From CAVTBT01 sp963733065 (GTDB taxonomy: Bacteria > Actinomycetota > Thermoleophilia > Gaiellales > Gaiellaceae), in contig CAVTBT010000005.1 of assembly GCA_963733065.1 (NCBI GenBank), positions 916,029-980,028 of the forward strand: DNA of 64,000 nucleotides, in the 5' to 3' direction. The translations under genes and the position numbers were made by a program. Below, piece by piece: positions 61,266-64,000 of the stretch. Position 1 is the stretch's first letter, and each line of letters starts with the position of its first letter. The notes under the pieces are model-generated. The model had not been told where the DNA came from. It was given only the letters and a program-made list of their open reading frames with translations, and did no database searches.

Positions 61266-62173
61266 CAGCGCAGCCGGCGCCGGCGCTTTCGCGACTCGAT
61301 GATCCGGACGAGCGCTTCGACGAGGTCGTCCGCGGTCGACACCTCGTGGATGCTCACACCGGCGCGGAGCGTCACCGCGCGCAACTCCGCCTCGCGGTGC
61401 TCGCCGGCCTCGCGCAAGCGGCGGCGGAACCCGGCATCGCTCGAATCCACGACGAGCTGCTCGCGAGTCTCTGCGTCCTCGACGACGATCACGCCGGCAT
61501 CGGGCAGCTCGTACTCGCGCGGGTCGAGCAGACGGATCGCGACGACCTCGTGACGCTCGGTCAGTTGGAGCAGGGGCCGTTCCCAGCCCGGCGCGGTGAT
61601 GAAGTCGGAGACGAGGACGACGAGCGAGCGTCGCCGGATCGCGCCGAGTGCGAACTCGAGAAGCCCGGTGAGATCGGTGACGGCTCCGTTCGCTCTCGCG
61701 GGCCGCGACAGGCTGCGGGCGAGGGCGAGCACGTGGTTGCGGCTCGCACGCGGCGGGAGCGTCTCCTCGATCTCGTTGTCGAAGAGGATCGCCCCCACGC
61801 GGTTGCCGCGGCGCGTGAGCATCCGGGCGAAGGTCGTCGCGAGCTCGCTCAGGACAAGCTCCTTCGGCCGGTCGATCGGGCCGAACCCCATCGAGGGCGA
61901 CCGGTCGAGCAGAAGCCAGCCGGTCAGCTCGCGATCCTCGGAGTACTGCCGAACGAACGGCGTGTCCATCCGCGCCGTCACGTTCCAGTCGATGTGGCGG
62001 ACGTCGTCGCCGGGCTCGTACTCGCGGAGGTCGAGGAAGTCCAGGCCGACCCCGCGAAACGCCGTGCGGTAGCTCCCCTGAAGCTGGCCGTCGAGCCGCC
62101 GGATCACCTCCCACTCGAGCCGGTTGAGAAGCCGCTCGGGGGTCTCGACGCCAACGGTGCGCGCGCCTTCCAT
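61265..62173 (-). CDS. DUF58 domain protein
   Basis: 302 aa, no membrane helix. GLDFLDLREYEPGDDVRHID and DWNVTARMDTPFVRQYSEDR are the diagnostic DUF58 motif; LLLDRSPSMGFGP is a degenerate MIDAS-like segment, and SLVVLVSDFITAPGW completes the VWA-like fold. The family always sits beside MoxR ATPases and probably bridges them to VWA proteins. 4 bases separate it from moxR. Confidence 0.92.
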   Translation of the reverse strand: MEGARTVGVETPERLLNRLEWEVIRRLDGQLQGSYRTAFRGVGLDFLDLREYEPGDDVRHIDWNVTARMDTPFVRQYSEDRELTGWLLLDRSPSMGFGPIDRPKELVLSELATTFARMLTRRGNRVGAILFDNEIEETLPPRASRNHVLALARSLSRPARANGAVTDLTGLLEFALGAIRRRSLVVLVSDFITAPGWERPLLQLTERHEVVAIRLLDPREYELPDAGVIVVEDAETREQLVVDSSDAGFRRRLREAGEHREAELRAVTLRAGVSIHEVSTADDLVEALVRIIESRKRRRRLR

Positions 62174-62177
62174 GCGA

Positions 62178-63170
62178 TTAGCGGGTCATGCGCTCTCTCA
62201 GCGCGAGCTCGGGCACCAGCACCGTCTCGAGGATGCGGTCGATGATCTGGTCCGCGTCGACGCCGTCCGCCAAAGCCTGGTACGAGAGCACGAGTCGGTG
62301 GCGCAGGACGTCGGGGGCGATCTCCTGGATGTCCTGTGGCAGCGCGTATTCGCGACCCCGCACGAGTGCGAGGGCGCGGCCGGTGAGAATCATGTTGATC
62401 GATGCGCGCGGGCTCGCGCCATAGGTGATGTACGGCGCCAGCTCGCCGAGACCGACCGAGGAGATGTTGCGAGTGGAGTTGGCGAGCTTCACCGCGTACT
62501 CTTTCAGCGCGGGATCGACGAACACCGTGTCGGCCGCCCGCTGCAGTTCGACCAGTTGGTCGGCGTCGAGCGCACGCCCCGCGGCCTCGTGCCCGCCCGT
62601 CATGCGCTCGACGATCACGAACTCCTCCGTGGGAGTCGGATACTCGATCAGCACCTTGAGCATGAACCGGTCGATCTGCGCCTCCGGCAGCGGGTAGGTG
62701 CCCTCCGACTCGATCGGGTTCTGCGTCGCCATGACGAGGAACGGATCGGGAAGGCGATGGGTCTCGCGGCCGATCGTGACCTGTCGCTCCTGCATCGCCT
62801 CGAGCAGCGCGCTCTGCACCTTCGCCGGTGCACGGTTGATCTCGTCGGCGAGGACGAAGTTCGCGAACACCGGCCCGAGCGAGACTTGGAACTCCCCGAG
62901 CTTCTGGTTGAAGACGCGTGTGCCGACGATGTCGGCCGGGACCAGGTCCGGCGTGAACTGGACGCGCTGGAACTCGCCGCCGATCGCCTGGGCGAGTGTC
63001 TTCACCGCCATCGTCTTCGCGAGCCCGGGGAGGCCCTCGACGAGGAGATGGCCGCGTGCAAGAAGCGCGACGACCATACGTTCTAGCAAGGCGTCCTGAC
63101 CCACGATCACCCGCTTGACCTCGTAGAACACCTGCTCGAGCGACGCATCAAGTGTGGATTGCTGATTCAT
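62178..63170 (-). CDS. MoxR-family AAA+ ATPase
   Basis: 330 aa. Walker A LLVEGLPGLAKTMAVKTLAQ, Walker B FVLADEINRAPAKVQSALLE, sensor 1 FLVMATQNPIESEGTYPLPE, arginine-finger region EAQIDRFMLKV, sensor 2 YGASPRASINMILTGRAL. Chaperone-like ATPase, thought to act on or insert metal into client complexes with VWA proteins. ATG 63170 is supported by GAGGGG at 63173-63178; ATG 63185 overlaps the protease stop but lacks such a site. Confidence 0.95.
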   Translation of the reverse strand: MNQQSTLDASLEQVFYEVKRVIVGQDALLERMVVALLARGHLLVEGLPGLAKTMAVKTLAQAIGGEFQRVQFTPDLVPADIVGTRVFNQKLGEFQVSLGPVFANFVLADEINRAPAKVQSALLEAMQERQVTIGRETHRLPDPFLVMATQNPIESEGTYPLPEAQIDRFMLKVLIEYPTPTEEFVIVERMTGGHEAAGRALDADQLVELQRAADTVFVDPALKEYAVKLANSTRNISSVGLGELAPYITYGASPRASINMILTGRALALVRGREYALPQDIQEIAPDVLRHRLVLSYQALADGVDADQIIDRILETVLVPELALRERMTR

Positions 63171-63181
63171 GTCCCCTCGTG

Positions 63182-63994
63182 TCATTTTGATGGGCCTAGA
63201 CCACCGCCCGCGCCGCCGATCGGCACCGCGAAGCCGATGCCGACGAAGGCGTCGCTGCGGCCGGGGTTGGCGAGCGCGGTGACGATCCCGATCACCTGCC
63301 CGCCGCGGTTCAGCAGCGGCCCGCCGGAGTTGCCGGGGTTGACCGCCGCGTCGAACTGAATGAGACCGCGCAGGGTCTTGTCGCCTTCCTTCACCGAGCG
63401 GTCGAGCCCGGAGATGACGCCCGCGGTAATCGAGTCGGCGTACCCGAGTGGGTGTCCGACGGCGTACGTCTCGTCACCGACCTGGACGCCACCGCCGAGC
63501 ACGGCCGGCACAACCACCTCCGGGAGGCGCGTCGGCACGAGCACTGCGGTGTCGCTGTCCGGATCGGCCTGAGCGAGCTCGGCCCTGCCTCTGGTGCCGT
63601 CTACGAAGGTGACGCGTATCCTCGTCGCCCCCTCGACCACGTGGAACGCCGTCATGATGGTGCCGTTCGCGTTGACGACCACCCCCGTGCCCAAACCCTC
63701 GCCGTGCCCGTTCGGCGTGGCTCTCTCCGTCTCGATCGCGACGATCGACGGCAAGATCTGCTGGTACACGGCCACCGAGGTCGCAGGCTCGGCCCGGAGA
63801 TCCTTTATCGCGTCGTCGACGACGCCCGAGGCGATCGTCCCCGCCTCCGCCCGATCGAGCGGCCGCGGCGAGTCTCGGGTCGCTAACACGATCACGCCCG
63901 CCCCGACAGCGGCCACGGCGACAGCCGCGAGCGCGACCAGGCCACGCCGGCCAAGCCTCCCGCTCCTGCCAGTTGGCTCGTGTGCGGCGGGCAC
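63182..63994 (-). CDS. membrane-anchored trypsin-like serine protease, HtrA-like without PDZ
   Basis: 270 aa. N-terminal membrane helix GLVALAAVAVAAVGAGVIVL after a basic cytoplasmic tail, then a trypsin fold outside the membrane: catalytic His in IMTAFHVVEGATR, Asp in ADPDSDTAVLVPT, Ser in AAVNPGNSGGPLLNRGG. No PDZ domain follows; the protein ends IGGAGGGLGPSK. Its stop overlaps a possible moxR ATG (ATGA), so it heads this operon as far as the window shows. GTG 63994 lies 6 bases from the window end, so a longer N-terminus is possible. Confidence 0.9.
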   Translation of the reverse strand: MPAAHEPTGRSGRLGRRGLVALAAVAVAAVGAGVIVLATRDSPRPLDRAEAGTIASGVVDDAIKDLRAEPATSVAVYQQILPSIVAIETERATPNGHGEGLGTGVVVNANGTIMTAFHVVEGATRIRVTFVDGTRGRAELAQADPDSDTAVLVPTRLPEVVVPAVLGGGVQVGDETYAVGHPLGYADSITAGVISGLDRSVKEGDKTLRGLIQFDAAVNPGNSGGPLLNRGGQVIGIVTALANPGRSDAFVGIGFAVPIGGAGGGLGPSK

Positions 63995-64000
63995 TGCGCG

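Overview
The window looks like a chromosomal segment of a high-GC actinobacterium. Three things point to a deep-branching, Thermoleophilia-like lineage (inference, no search run): coenzyme F420 genes with a stand-alone CofE, an actinobacterial-type topoisomerase I with C-terminal basic repeats, and very frequent GTG starts with 4-bp GTGA/ATGA gene overlaps. At least eleven gene starts have a TAnnnT hexamer 6-8 bases upstream and no Shine-Dalgarno, the signature of leaderless transcription. I see no rRNA, tRNA, CRISPR, insertion sequence or origin.

Layout. 1-12.0 kb: a surface-polysaccharide locus. It has six tightly coupled glycosyltransferases (five GT4-like, one cut by the window edge, and one GT2), two paralogous GT-C-like membrane glycosyltransferases, a WecA/TagO-like phosphoglycosyltransferase fused to the front half of a CapD/WbpM-like protein, and a Wzm-type exporter permease. 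The matching Wzt-type ATPase lies at 14.8 kb, beyond an Ig-like hypothetical gene and the heme genes hemE-hemH. 16.0-20.6 kb: a small orphan gene, a PolX-like PHP protein with a degraded polymerase domain, and a compact F420 operon (cofC-cofD-npdG-cofE). 20.6-25.7 kb: two tandem cytochrome c lipoproteins, a class II aldolase-like protein, a DsbA/VKOR thiol-oxidation pair, an FAD amine oxidase, a cupin and a secreted protein. 25.7-34.4 kb: signalling genes (hybrid histidine kinase, two HD-GYP proteins, three LuxR-type regulators); 29.9-34.0 kb has visibly lower GC. 34.5-41.5 kb: one operon running NlpC/P60 peptidase - serine hydrolase - complete Opp/Dpp peptide ABC transporter, best read as uptake and processing of cell-wall peptides. 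41.6-47.8 kb: a sigma70 factor, topA, then plsC, a 5'-3' exonuclease and a histone-deacetylase-family hydrolase. 47.8-59.1 kb: a NarL-type two-component pair, a membrane protein, a cupin, an AfsR/BTAD regulator, a PadR-controlled FtsX-type ABC exporter, a RibD-like reductase and a VOC protein. 59.2-64 kb: protease - MoxR - DUF58 - VWA - VWA operon.

The oddest signal is that five otherwise intact genes (two cytochromes, DsbA, a MalT-like LuxR regulator, an FtsX permease) each need exactly one base skipped, always in the +1 direction, to read through; a sixth case is possible at the sigma-factor start. Insertion errors in the assembly are the simplest explanation, but the shared direction, and the fact that three lie in the same kind of linker, deserve a read-level check. 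No gene-free stretch exceeds about 215 bases.
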